From positions 13,584,001 through 13,648,000 of the forward strand of contig CM055888.1 in assembly GCA_029582165.1 (NCBI GenBank): a DNA stretch of 64,000 nt, in the 5' to 3' direction. This document shows, piece by piece, positions 46,216 through 57,300 of the stretch. The notes beneath the pieces were generated by a model. The model saw only the letters and a list, made by a program, of their open reading frames with translations. It was not told the DNA's origin and did not search any database. The stretch is from Portulaca oleracea (lineage: Eukaryota; Streptophyta; Magnoliopsida; Caryophyllales; Portulacaceae). Position 1 is the stretch's first letter, and each line of letters opens with the position of its first letter. The translations under genes and the position numbers were made by a program.

Positions 46216-47466
46216 TCAAGCCATAGGCTTAAGCCCTATCCCCCTCGATGCCTCTAGAACAACTCGTCTAGTCAACCCCTTAGTAAGAGGATCCGCCAAA
46301 TTCTTCTCGGATCTCACATACTGCAAGGATATTACTCCATGCTTTAGCAACTGTCTCACTACACTGTGTCTAACACAGATATGTCTCCTTTTCCCGTTGT
46401 AGACACTGTTATGAGCCACTCCAATTGCTGCCTGTGAGTCACAATGTATAGAGATAGGTGTCTCTTGTTTTTCCCATAGTGGCACGTCTGCTAAGAGACC
46501 TCTAAGCCACTCTGCTTCTTGACCTGCCAACTCAAGAGCAATAAACTCAGATTCCATGGTAGAACGGGCTATGCAAGTCTGTTTTGCAGACTTCCACGAG
46601 ATAGCCCCTCCACCCAAGGTAAAAATATAACCACTAGTAGAACTAACTTCATCATTATCAGAAATCCAGTTCACATCACAATATCCTTCTACAACAGCAG
46701 GAAATTTATTAAAGTGCAAACACAAATCCATTGTACCTTTTAGATACTTAAGCAAACGATGAAGTGCATTCCAATGTTCTTGACTAAGATTATGAGTGTG
46801 GCGACTCAATCTACTCACAGCATAAGCAATATCAGGACGAGTAAAGTTCATCAAAAACATTACACTTCCTATAATTTTAGCATACTCAGATTGAGACACA
46901 CTAGGACCGTTGTTCTTCTTTAAAGGTATACTGGGATCGTAGGGAGTTCTAACAGGTGTCACATCAAACATGTTAAATTTCTTTAACACTTTCTCGATAT
47001 AGTGTGACTGACACGAACCATAACCATAGTTGGTTTTCCGAATTTTAATCCCTAAGATCACATCGGCTTCACCCATATCTTTCATTTCAAACAAAGAAGA
47101 CAACAACATTTTAGTCTCATTGACTACAAGCAAATTTGTACCAAAGATCAGCATATCATCAACATATAAGCATATGAGCACACAATCTGATCCTATCATC
47201 TTGGAATAGACACAAGAATCAGACAAATTTGCAACAAATCCATTTTTCACAAGAGAACTATCAAATTTCTCAAACCACTGTTTAGGAGCTTGCTTTAGGC
47301 CATAAAGAGATTTTCTCAATCTGCATACTTTATCCTCCTGACCTGGTACTTCACAACCCTCAGGTTGGGTCATATAGATTTCTTCCTCTAAGTCACCATT
47401 AAGAAAAGTTGTCTTTACGTCCATTTGATGCACAACAAGATCAAAAATCGCAGCTAACGCAATCAA
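46216..47466 (-). pseudogene. Copia pol: reverse transcriptase and RNase H
   Basis: 416 codons without a stop, but the RT N terminus is in another frame upstream. Motifs: [20 protein letters not shown] (RT finger-palm), [13 protein letters not shown], catalytic [11 protein letters not shown] (YVDD at 47156-47167), [13 protein letters not shown], and RNase H signatures [34 protein letters not shown] and [11 protein letters not shown]. The RT and RNase H catalytic residues seen here look intact. The end GIGLKP is usual for the Tork/SIRE side of copia; lineage not certain. Confidence 0.88.
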
Positions 47467-47480
47467 CGTTCTAATGGTGC

Positions 47481-48191
47481 TTATTTTCGTAACAGGAGAA
47501 TAGGGTCGAAATAATCTATCCCTTTCTTTTGGTCAAAACCTCTAATGACAAGTCTGGCCTTATATTTATCAATTGAACCGTCAGACCTCAATTTCTTTTT
47601 GAAAATCCATTTACTACTAATAGGTCTACAACCCTTAGGCAAATCAGTTAATTCCCAAGTTTTATTAGACACTAGGGAATCTATTTCACTTCTAATGGCT
47701 TCTTTCTAAAAGGTTGCATCAATAGACCTAATAGCCTCAGCATAGGTTTTTGGACCTTCATCAATTAGAAATAAAGTCACAAAAACCTCAGTCAAAGCAT
47801 CCACATCATAATGATTAAAAACTTCAACTAGGAAAGCAGTAACAAAATCAGGTCCAAAATCAGCTATAGTTCTTTGTCTTTTACTTCTTCTAGGCTCAAT
47901 TTCCACATTTCTAGTACTAAAACTAGCAACAGGCAAGCTCACATTTTCAGGTATTACATCAGAGACAACATCAGTTACCACATTAGGCACATTCTTTTTC
48001 AACGGAAACACATGCTCAAAAAATTCAGCATCTCTATATTCAGAAATTGAATAATCACTCAAAGACATGAAACGATAGGCAACACTATTTTGAGCATATC
48101 CAATAAAAACAACATCAAAGGTCTTTGGGCGTATGTTGGTACGCTTATGACTAGGTAAAGCCACTTTAGCCAAACACCCCCACACTTTCAA
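47481..48191 (-). pseudogene. Copia pol: integrase C terminus and RT N terminus, broken
   Basis: 48191-47706 carries KVWGCLAKV and KTFDVVFIGYA, the end of the integrase region, and a linker with RRSKRQRT. An in-frame TAG follows. 47672-47481 carries WELTDLPKGCRPISSKWIFK and [13 protein letters not shown], the first RT motifs. A one-base shift near 47512 then separates this from the main RT frame; another in-frame TAG lies just upstream of 48191. Confidence 0.85.
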
Positions 48192-48202
48192 CTAATTCAA
48201 AT

Positions 48203-49291
48203 TTAGGGCATATCCTTTCCAAAGTTCATATGGGGTATATCCCTCTTTTTATGGGGAACTCTATTGAGAATAAAACAGGCGGTCAAAACAGCTTCCCCCC
48301 ACATGTTATCAGGCAATCCAGAACTCAGAAGCATAGCATTCATCATTTCCTTAAGGGTACGGTTCTTACGCTCTGCTATACCATTTTGTTGAGGAGTGTA
48401 AGGAGCCGTAGTCTCATGAATAATACCATTTTTCTCACAGAAAACAGCTAAAGAGGTTGAGTCATATTCACCACCCCTATCATACCTAAGCCTCTTGATT
48501 TTCCGGTCTAGTTGATTCTCAACTTCTGCCTTATAATTTAAGAACACTTCTTCAGCTTCGTCTTTAGACCTCAAAAGATAAACTTTTGTATATCTAGAGA
48601 AGTCATCTACAAAGGTAATATACCATTTCTTTCCTCCTTTGCTCATTGTGTTCTTAAAGTCGGCTAGGTCTGAATGAACAAGTTCAAGCAGCTGAGTTGA
48701 TCTCGTAGTTATTGACTTAAAAGGTTTCTTGGCAAGTTTCACCTCAACACAAATATCACATTTAGAACAACTTTATGTGCTAACATTTGGAATTAATTTC
48801 ATGTTCATTAGTCTGTTTACGGAAGCATAATTCACATGTCGAAGTCTACCATGCCAAAGGTTAACAGATTCAGCAATATAAGCAGAAGTAGAAGCATTTC
48901 CATTAGCATCAGATGCAACATTTAGAACATATAAGCCATCACTACGATACCTCTTCCCAACAAATACCCCATTACGAAGGATAACAATTTTTCCAGTCAT
49001 TTGGTTCACCTCAAAACCAGCAACATCAAGGAGGCTACTAGAAACTAGATTTCTACGAAGGGAAGGGACATACAACACATTGTTCAAGCATAAAGGTTTT
49101 CCAGAAGTAAATTTAAGGAGAACTTTCCCTTTACCTAGTTTTGCAGTAGTGGAAGAATTGGCCATGAAGACATGTTCACCATCAGGAACCTCTTCAAAGT
49201 CATGCATCAGATTCTTGTTGGTGCAGAAATGTCTAGTTGCTCCATTGTCCAGAATCCACTCGTTGTTGTTAGTCACGAGATTAGCTTCCAT
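48203..49291 (-). pseudogene. Copia protease, GAG-pre-integrase and integrase core
   Basis: 49291 onward: protease motif WILDNGATRHFC, where the usual D-S/T-G is D-N-G, then LYVPSLRRNLVS and the zinc-binding LWHGRLRHVNY. A TAA lies between the two halves of the HHCC finger (about 48771); after it come CDICVEVK and the core HSDLADF, FVDDFSRYTKVY, LRYDRGGEYDS, PYTPQQNGIAERKNRTLKEM. The D,D(35)E residues are visible. A frameshift near 48235 cuts the end. It would process Gag-Pol and integrate the cDNA if intact. Confidence 0.88.
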
Positions 49292-49483
49292 AGTTACTGC
49301 ACAGAATACATCAGTCTCCTCAGTCAGATTAGCTTCATTACTATTCTGTCCAGCGGGTTTCTGGTGGGTTTGAACTGCTCCTTTGCTCTAATTGCACTGA
49401 TATGCCTTGTGGCCAGGTTTGCCATAGACATGATAGAGAACCTTCTGCTTCTGGATTTTAGTATTAGGCTTGTTCAGTTGTTT

Positions 49484-49876
49484 CTAATGCTTGGATTGCT
49501 TCTGATCCTTCTTATTCTTTCCTTTGAACCTGTCTTTATTAGCAGGAACAAAAGATTCAACTAGGTTAGCTTTAACAGAATTCAAAGAGAGAGAAGACAT
49601 CTTATCTTTCAAACGATTTGTTTCCTCAGTTCTCATGTGGCTGATTAATTTTAGAAGGGTCAGATCCTTCTTCTTGTGCTTGAGATGATTCCTATAGTCA
49701 CTCCAGGATGGTGGTGTTGGTGCTTCTGGATCTTCAAGATGAGGTAAGGACAACACATAATCAATCTCTAACTGTTCAAGACAGAGCAATAACTTTTGGG
49801 ACCATCGTTTGAAGTTAGTTCCATCGAAAGGCTCAATTTTGTAGATCTCAGCGAGGGTTTTAGGAGGAGCAGCCAT
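49484..49876 (-). pseudogene. Copia gag with an internal deletion
   Basis: ATG at 49876, 21 bases inside the 5' LTR. It starts MAAPPKTLAEIYKIEPFDGT and has NFKRWSQKLLLCLEQLEI, then jumps at about residue 53 to PPSWSDYRNHLKHKKKDLTL, which in complete copia gag proteins lies about 100 residues later. The frame ends in TAG at 49484; the zinc knuckle beyond it (about 49400-49440) reads YHVYGKPGHKAYQC, with both first Cys positions changed to Tyr/His-type residues. The capsid core is therefore missing. Confidence 0.85.
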
Positions 49877-49897
49877 TGATAGTAATCGCTTTCAAAT

Positions 49898-50346
49898 TGT
49901 TGGAAAAAATCAAGGCTGCTGGGAAAGAAACGAATCAAGGCTGTGGAGAACACAAGAAAACTGAGCACTGCCTTGAAAGCGATTATGGCCCGACCTCGGT
50001 GCCAATCGGAATTGTCGGTCGCTCCCCAAGGTTAACTCAGATTATCCCGGGACACGTGCACTCGTGGCCAAGGATATGGGGTATGCAAAACTGTGTGCCC
50101 AGAAGGGAAGAGGAGAGGAGAGGAGAGGAGAAGAGAATTGTATTCGATGATGAACACAGTCCTCCAGAGGCTCCAATTTATAAGAGAAACTGGAAGCCAA
50201 CAACCACAAAAAACAGGAACTAAAAGGAGATAAAAAGGGGGAACCACAAAATTGAATGACTAAAAAAAGGAAAACAACCACATTTAGCCATTACTCCAAT
50301 TGAATGACTAAAAAAGGAAAACAACTATTTTTAGCCATTACCAACA
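49898..50346 (-). repeat. 5' LTR of the copia element
   Basis: 449 bp. Compared with the 3' LTR it has a direct duplication of a 50-60 bp unit (TTGAATGACTAAAAAAGG to TTTAGCCATTAC) at 50255-50346, which explains the length difference. Otherwise only a few bases differ, so insertion is recent relative to elements A and D. Confidence 0.88.
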
Positions 50347-50351
50347 AATTG

Positions 50352-50714
50352 GTCTTGGAAGGGGTGATTATAGGTGACAAGTGAGAAGCTGTTGGCAGGA
50401 ACCACAAATTAAAGATGGAAAGTTATGCATGAGCTGTCAAAATACAAGGAAAGATTAAGTTTTGAGCTATCCAACGAGGTGCGCGATGGATTTTGGTGGT
50501 GTTATGTGATTTTTCCAGGTTGCAATTGAAAATGGGGGAAACTTGGGTGATTTGTGTTTATTTTTTACAGTTTTGCACTTGGAAGCAAGTGTTGTAATTT
50601 TTGCATGTGGGCCATTTTCACATATGGGCCTTAGTTTCTTTTGGTGCTTCAAGGCACTTGCCTATTGGCTTAATAAATGGGTTCTATGGCCTTTACCTAT
50701 CAAAAATAATAATA
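50352..50714 (+). other. 3' region of the LINE after the copia insertion
   Basis: No gene. Ends with 'ggcctttacctatcaaaaat' and AAT repeats, the LINE tail, directly before the 15-bp target duplication. Confidence 0.6.
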
Positions 50715-50854
50715 ATAAACATGATTGTTTCCCGAATAATCTAGGTTAATGAAAATTTTATGCTAATCTTAATAATTAAAACAAGCATAAATACAACCCA
50801 ATGGATCATATCTATCAAAGTTCAATATTTAGACATAAAATTTATCTAGCAACC

Positions 50855-52529
50855 TGTGGGACCCGGGAAAATCCCCGTGGTATCCCTCGCGGTAAACGGC
50901 AAGTCGAAAGGATGTCTTTTCTTTGAGAAGATTTGATTGAATTTCCGTTTAAATAAATTAAAGTTAAAATTTAAGTAAACTCTTTTTTGTTTAAAAGAAA
51001 TTAGGAATCTGAAATTTTATTAGTCAGAAAAGAAAATAGAAAGGGAAAAAAGAAATTAGCAAAAGAAAGAAAAACGGAAAAAACCCGAGGTCGAACCCGA
51101 GACATCTGGTGCATACCTTGCGCGTGTATTGCGATCGGTCCGGGAACCTGTTTTTGAACCCGAAAGCCAGGTCCGAACCAGTGAACCGGCATGCATACCG
51201 CCAGGTATTGTGTCGGGCACTGATTCGGGCTTCCGGTTATTCACTCTAAAAATAAAATAAAAACTTTCTTTTACTCCGAAATTAAATTTATGGAATCCGA
51301 AAATAAAATAAATAAAACTCGAGAGAAAGAAATAAAAAGAAAAAGAAAAGGAAGACAAAAAAAAAGAGTCCCGGGACTGGGCTCGGGATGATTTACTGTA
51401 GCAATACCTGCAGGTATTGTAAGTCAGTTGCCCCGAAAAAGGGTCCCGGACCTGGAAGTCAGATCCGAGACACGGGACTGGCCAGAATACCACCAGGTCC
51501 CGTATATGTCCCGGCCTCGGGATCTGCTTCCGAGACAGAAAGTAAAAAAATAAACTAAAATCTTTTTTTTAAAAAAGTTTTCCGAAACAGAAAATAAAAT
51601 ACAAAAAGAAAAGGGACGAAAGAAAAAGAAGGAAGAGGAGTCGCCAATTAATTTTTGAACGAGAATTAATAAACTCAAAAGGTAAGACTCTACAAATCAC
51701 GAACCACGAGATTGGGATTCGGGGATAAGGTTACGAATTCGACAATATAAATTCCCGAATCCGCCCGTTCAACGAACGGACTTCACTAAACCAGTTAAAT
51801 AAAAGAAAGAAAAAGAGGGGAGAAGAATAGAGTAGAACAGAGTATTAATTGGTGTAATTAGTGTTATATAGTTTCATACAAATGCGATAATCAAGCGAAA
51901 AATAAATACAAGAAATAAAAGAATCGAATACAAGCGTACCTTTATTCACAAGCAATCCATATTATTTAGCTCGAGTTTAGGGTTAACTCAAGTTACAAGA
52001 TAATATGAATGGGGAAGAGATAAAGAAAAATGGAATAAAATGCCAATTAAGTGTATGCAAAAATGAGAGAAATAAAGAGGGAGAAGAGAAGATGAAATCA
52101 CCAAGGGTCAATACGCCAGGATGATTTCAGTGTAGGGTTGAAGTAAAAATGAGTGGGGTTTTTCTAGGAGAAATGAGGGTTGGGAATTAGGTTAAAATGA
52201 GGGTGAAAAATGGAAGCAATACGGCTAGGTATCCCGGCCTAGCTGCGCATTATTCTAGGGCATGGCACACTTCCCGAGGCGGATGAAGGCGCCCCGGGTC
52301 GGGCAGAACCCGCCCACAATACCTGGCGGTATGTGGGCCGGATTCCGCCGAGCCCAGCTCGTTTCTGCCTTGGGTAGCGTGCAAAACTGAACTGGGTTGA
52401 CTTTTTTTATGGTTTTTTCTTAATTTTGCATTTCACTTTATTTGGCATTTTTCTAAAATAAAAGAGAATAATAAAAAAAAGCATATAAATAAAATTACAT
52501 AAATATGAGACACTTTTCAGGTGTCTACA
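50855..52529 (-). repeat. 3' LTR of element B
   Basis: 1675 bp. Long identical AT-rich parts with the 5' LTR, but GC-rich patches (51090-51240, 51470-51540) differ by many 1-3 base deletions in the other copy. Dyads of the ATACC/GGTAT type start at about 51113 (poor), 51195, 51402 (perfect CAATACCTGCAGGTATTG), 51488 (poor), 52218 and 52319. The TATA box found in the 5' LTR is changed here. Confidence 0.88.
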
Positions 52530-52530
52530 A

Positions 52531-52545
52531 TTAGCCCCCACTTTC
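52531..52545 (-). other. Polypurine tract of element B
   Basis: AAAGTGGGGGCTAAT on the minus strand, immediately inside the 3' LTR. Same core as element A. Confidence 0.8.
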
Positions 52546-52589
52546 ATCGAGTCTGAGTAAGACGATGATCAAAGTATTGCTTGGAGGTC

Positions 52590-53110
52590 TTCGATCTTTC
52601 CCGATGTTGCTCACATGTAGTTCAGTCTCTCCCGATGTAGTTCAAATGTAGTTCAGTATTTCTCGATGTCGTTCAAATGTAGCTCAGTATTTCTCGATGT
52701 CGTTCAAATGTAGTTCAGTCTCTCCCGATGTCATTCAAATGTAGTTCAGTCTTTCCCGATGTCGTTCAAATGTAGTTCAGTCTTTCCCGTTGTCGTTCAA
52801 ATGTAGTTCAGTCTTTCCCGATGTCGTTGAAATGTAGTTCAGTCTTTCCCGATGTCGTTCAAATGTAGTTCAATCTTTCCCGATGTCGTTGAAATGTAGC
52901 TCAGTCTTTCCCGATGTCGTTGAAATGTAGTTCAGTCTTTCCCGATGTCGTTGAAATGTAGCTCAGTCTTTCCCGATGTTGTTGAAATGTAGTTCAGTCT
53001 TTCCCGATGTCATTAAAATGTAGCTCAGTCTTTCCCGATGTCGTTGAAATGTAGCTCAGTCTTTCCCGATGTCGTTTAAATGTAGCTCAGTCTTTCCCGA
53101 TGTCTTTGTA
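52590..53110 (-). repeat. Tandem array of a 31-bp unit
   Basis: About 17 head-to-tail copies, unit containing TTTCCCGATGTCGTT and AAATGTAGTTCAG, exact 31-bp period over most of the array. It lies between the polypurine tract and the PMD gene, the position where Ogre elements are reported to carry variable tandem repeats. Confidence 0.9.
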
Positions 53111-53374
53111 GCTTATCGAAGACGATATAGCCGCAAAATTCGAAATAAAATTATTTTCTGAGTCATATAGAAATTATATTTTCATATTTTCTCTTGAAAA
53201 TAATTAATTTTTTGCATTTATTTTTATTTTTATTATTATATTTTTTTTTATGGGAGTATTAAGAAAATTTTAAATTCTCCCCACAATAATTTCTCAGTCA
53301 ATCCAGCTAGACCGGTCAAATGACCATTTAATTGAATTGAATGGTGAGGTAGGTGGGAGGTTGGAATGGTGGTC

Positions 53375-53382
53375 TTTAAAAG
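53375..53382 (+). promoter_or_regulatory. Possible promoter of the antisense PMD gene
   Basis: TTTAAAAG on the plus strand, followed by 'cacacacttccatccacact' and a CTCTCTAAAACACTCCC leader. This resembles a plant core promoter pointing toward the PMD gene, opposite to the element's own direction. Not proven. Confidence 0.35.
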
Positions 53383-53495
53383 TGAGGCACCCTTATCCAT
53401 ATACACACACTTCCATCCACACTCCCACTCTCTAAAACACTCCCACATCCACTCTTTCTCTCTCTACAAAGTCGAGCAACCAGCTCAAGTTAGGC

Positions 53496-54120
53496 ATACC
53501 GCCAAGTGTGGCGGTTTTCCGTCCTCCTTCTGCCCGCCGATCTGCAGCACAACCCGAAGGCCGAGCAAGAATACCGCCAGGTATTCTTTGATTTGCATGT
53601 CTCGGTTTTCGCGCACACGGTTGTCGGGTTTCCGTCGAGGCGCCTCGCCGGAATTCTGGCCCATACTGCCAGGTATCTTGCGGCGCACATCCCGGGTCTC
53701 AGATCTGGAATTTTCTGCGGGAACAACACCTCGCTGGCAGACACCCATACTGCCAGGTATAGTCTGCCGCCTGCCTCGGTTTTCGCACAGCAAACTTCGT
53801 CGGAAGCTCCTCGCCGCCGAGATCTCGAGCCCGACGTCTGTATACCGCCAGGTATTGTCTGGTCGGGTTCCAGTTTTCTCTCTCTAAATAGCCCCCAATT
53901 CGATTTACAGATCCGCAGTGGTCATACCGCCAGGTGTGGCCTCGTCGTCGTGCGCCGGTGTACCTCGATTTTCGCGCCATGTCCGGGAACTTGACCGGAA
54001 TCTTGGCATACCGCAAAGTATCCATTCATTTCTGAATTTTGGAGTTCAAATTTTTGAGTTTTCGAAACTGAAAAAAATTGTCGGAGTTCTCGCTGACAGG
54101 AGAACCATACCTGGCGGTAT
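53496..54120. repeat. Eight regularly spaced palindromes in the PMD gene leader
   Basis: Dyads of the type ATACCGCCAGGTAT start at 53496, 53571, 53663, 53747, 53842, 53934, 54008 and 54107 (75, 92, 84, 95, 92, 74 and 99 bp apart). Seven are in one orientation; the last is inverted (ATACCTGGCGGTAT). Arms ATACC/GGTAT, centre GCCA with variants TGCCA and GCAAA. The sequence between them is unique and GC-rich. Confidence 0.85.
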
Positions 54121-54312
54121 GGCGTTGTGGTCGGACGCCGTGGTTCGCTGTTGGGCCATTCAATTCGGACTTGAGGTTGACCCGTTTTGGTTTTCGGGTC
54201 AACTTTCATTTAACCCGGGAGCTCCTCCCATGCTTGCTTGTATGGTCCCGGGTTTGAGCTTGCTTTATCTCGGGATTTTTGAATTTCCTTTTTGTGTTTT
54301 GCAACTTATACG

Positions 54313-57300
54313 ATGACACAACCTCTGAAACCTCGCGGTCATATAGCTCCTCATGCCGAGAATTGGGTTCACCATTCGTTTTTGCCAAGGAATGGTTTCC
54401 CGAAGGTGGGTTCAACCCGGCGAACCTCACGCAATATCCAAATGAACATGTGTAGCTTCGGCGATCGGAAATCCCAGTAAACCTTTCATGTTTGTTAAAA
54501 TTTACCTTTTGCATGTCTCTCATAATTTTTGGGCTTGTCAATTTACATGCTTGGGCCCAATTATATTGGAACCTCCTTTGGCCCAAATGTTTTGTCTCTT
54601 GGGCTCATAGATATCTTGTGGACTTTGTGGCTAAATGTTAATAATCTTAGAGTTTAACATCGAGTTTTTATTATTTCCCCGAGATTTGTCTCATAAAATT
54701 ATTCTTCATTAATTTTAGAGTATAATCTGAAAATTGCTCAAATTATGTCTCGTAAAATTTCCATGTATGCATACATATCATTTTCTTTGGGCTTGTATCC
54801 CTAGGCTCAATTTCTTGCCTTTTACTATTTCTTGTACGGTCAAATTTTTAGTGTTTAATATCGGGATTGATTAGCAATTCCGAGATTTTTCTCATAAAAA
54901 TCTAATTCTTATTTTTTAGAGTATAATTCGAAAATGTTGTGATTTTTCGAATTAAGTCTCGTAAAAAAAACAAAAAAATTAAGGAATCAGGGACGTGCAT
55001 ATCAATATGAACTTTGACTTGGAAAATGGGTTATTTTTCCATGTCGTTGCCTCTGATTAATTCGTACCATTTTGACGTACATATAAAAAAAAATTTGATT
55101 CATGAAGTCCCGAAAATGGGATCCAAAGGTTAACCTTGCGAGTGTAATTCGAAAGGAACATGACAGTATCTTTCTGAATTTTTCTCGCCTGGTTCCTTAT
55201 TAGCCCCCAGTATTTTAATGGCAATTCCTTTTATTCTTAGGACGATAGCATGAAAACTTGCGGTTCGATCACCAATATGATGGCCACTCTGAAAATTTGC
55301 GCTGGCCTTGTGCGAGATACCATGGAGCACACCGGTTTCCTCCCTTTTTATCAGTGTTTGGAGGCTTGGTTAATGCCTCGCTCTCGTCGTCCTGGTAGAG
55401 CTCTTGGTGAGCTTTTTTGGGACAACAACTAATACATTTCACTTTCGGTTTGGCGAGATGGCTGTCACCCCTACAGACTTTGTGATAATTACTGGTTTAC
55501 CTTGGAGGACTCAACGCTTATACTTCAACCGGGCTTTTAGGAGAGGCACTCCTCAGGCGTTAGAACTTTTTGGGCCTATGATGGGAGGTCAAGAGTCAAA
55601 CCGTCCCTTGCGCTACAAGCACTTTCGGGAAGCGATTCGTTCTCAGGTCTTCCCGGCCCTTCCATTAGCTCAACGGATGTGCATTATCCTGGCTTATTTT
55701 ATTGGTGCATCCTTCTTTGCCAACCCTGGGGACGACGTCCACCTTTTCTGGTTAGAGAACTTAGCGGATCTAAACAACATTGGCACTTTAAAGTGGGGAG
55801 AAGCGGCATATGCTTGTTTTGTACGGGGTCTCCACATTGGATGCAGGACGAACTTACCCAACAGGGAGTCCCGATTCTACAACTACGGCCCCTGTTTGTG
55901 GAAGGTCTTGGAGGTAACCAAACTCTTAAGACTCTTCTCACCTTATGGCCTTGTAATTGTTTTATCAATTTGTTCTAACTCATGCAGGTATGGCTTTATG
56001 AGTACTTCCCTGCTCTGGCCCCTCCGACCAGGGCGACCCTGAAAGTTATTCCTGCAGCTACACGATGGTCAAAGGCAATGGTCTGTCCTGATAGGTGGGG
56101 TTCATATAGCCTCCAGAACATGTGCGTTCTTTTGGACAACGCGACCCCGGTACGTATTTCTTCGTGCTTGATTTTATTTATTGGATCTCGTTTCACAATT
56201 TCCCCCCCCCCCCCTTTTTCTTTGAAATTAGGAGGATGTAGATTGGAATCCTTGGGAAGACCTTGATGATAGGACTGGGATGAGGATCCGTGCTGACGGT
56301 ATTACTACATCAAGGATCCTCCTGGAGGGCCCTTACGGCTTTGTCTGGTTTTTGGGTGAGAGAGTCTCTTCTCAAATCCTGGGTTTCTACGATCCTTGGA
56401 TTCCTGCGGACCCTCCGGCCGAAATGATGGCCCCTCGATCTTTGAGCTTCGAGGATTGGGTAGCTGCATGTCATGGGACTCCTTGGGGTACGTTGGCTAC
56501 TTGCTATGACGATGAGTTCCATGCTGGGGCAGTGGAGTTCTACTTGGATCGCTTAGCTCATCGGCGAGTGAGTACTGCAATTTTCCCTTTGTTCATTTAT
56601 TACTTTTGGTGAACTCATCCATTCCCTTTTTTTTTTTGCAGTTAGTGGATCCCTCCCGACAATATGAGGCCCGGGTTTTGTCACTTTAGTTAACAGATAT
56701 CTTGGTCAGGATACAGAGGTTCTGGTGAATCTTTACTTTCTCTACCAGTTTTGTTTTTGGTGACCTTTCTATTGAATATTTCCTTGTTCCTTTTTTTCAG
56801 CCTTCTCTTTGGAGCTTTAAGAGGTTATGTCAGCTTTGCGCCTCCTATGGAAGACACTTACGAGGTCGATTTTCCTCGTCGGGCCGCTATCGAGGGTCCC
56901 CTAGTAATTCGGATTCCAGTCACAATGAGTTTCGATCTTCCGGCACTGATGAGTCCAGTTCTGAGTCGCATTCTCAGGGAAGCGGTGGAGGTTATGGTGG
57001 TTCTGAGTCGCGTTCTCAGGGAGGCGGAGGGGGTTATGGTGTAGTTCCTCGCCATTCTCGTGCCTTTACAGGAGCGATTCTGCGATATACAGATATCGCG
57101 TAGAAGGGGTGATGTTCATGCCAACCATTCACAGGATGGTAGACAACCCTCTAGGTCGAGCGGTCATGGAGGTCACAGTTCATCTCGTGGTCATGGTCAT
57201 TCATTTTGGAGGGGGAGATCCCGATGCAACTCCTTATAGTCATGGTCAGTCCGTTGAACGACAGGATACAGAGCTTTTGCAATGTTCGGATCATCCGTCT

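Larger units (their letters stand above)
45231..50346 (-). mobile_element. Complete-length but defective Ty1/copia element
   Basis: 5.1 kb, LTRs at both ends (TGTTGG...CCAACA), perfect 5-bp target duplication aattg (45226-45230 and 50347-50351), a polypurine tract beside the left LTR, and gag, protease, integrase, RT and RNase H in Ty1/copia order on the minus strand. Lesions: gag internal deletion, altered protease active site, several stops, and frameshifts in integrase and RT. The primer binding site is unclear: only 21 bases separate the LTR from the gag ATG and no tRNA-Met match is obvious. It sits in the LINE of 43036-50714. Confidence 0.9.
43036..50714 (+). mobile_element. L1-type LINE with 15-bp duplication, split by a copia element
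   Basis: Flanked by the direct repeat ATAAACATGATTGTT (43021-43035 and 50715-50729) and ending in an (AAT)n-type tail (50702-50714), as expected for target-primed integration. Removing the copia element leaves about 2.55 kb: ORF1 (43053-44932) and a short 3' region. ORF2 with endonuclease and RT is absent, so this copy was either internally deleted or moved in trans. Confidence 0.75.

Noticed and set aside
45130..50281. Frames at 45130-45573, 45376-45597, 49876-50223 and 50032-50281
   Set aside because: They lie in the copia LTRs and read the purine repeat; not conserved proteins.
53496..54120. CRISPR-like appearance: short palindromic repeats with unique spacers of even length
   Set aside because: Plant nuclear retrotransposon context, repeat units only 14-16 bases with variable centre, spacing varies by 25 bases, no cas-like gene. 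Described instead as a dyad array of the element.
53366..54316. Long plus and minus frames over the PMD leader (for example 53366-53887 and 53485-53793)
   Set aside because: GC-rich leader with a repeated 'YRQV/TARY' residue pattern caused by the dyads; no domain, and frames overlap in all directions.
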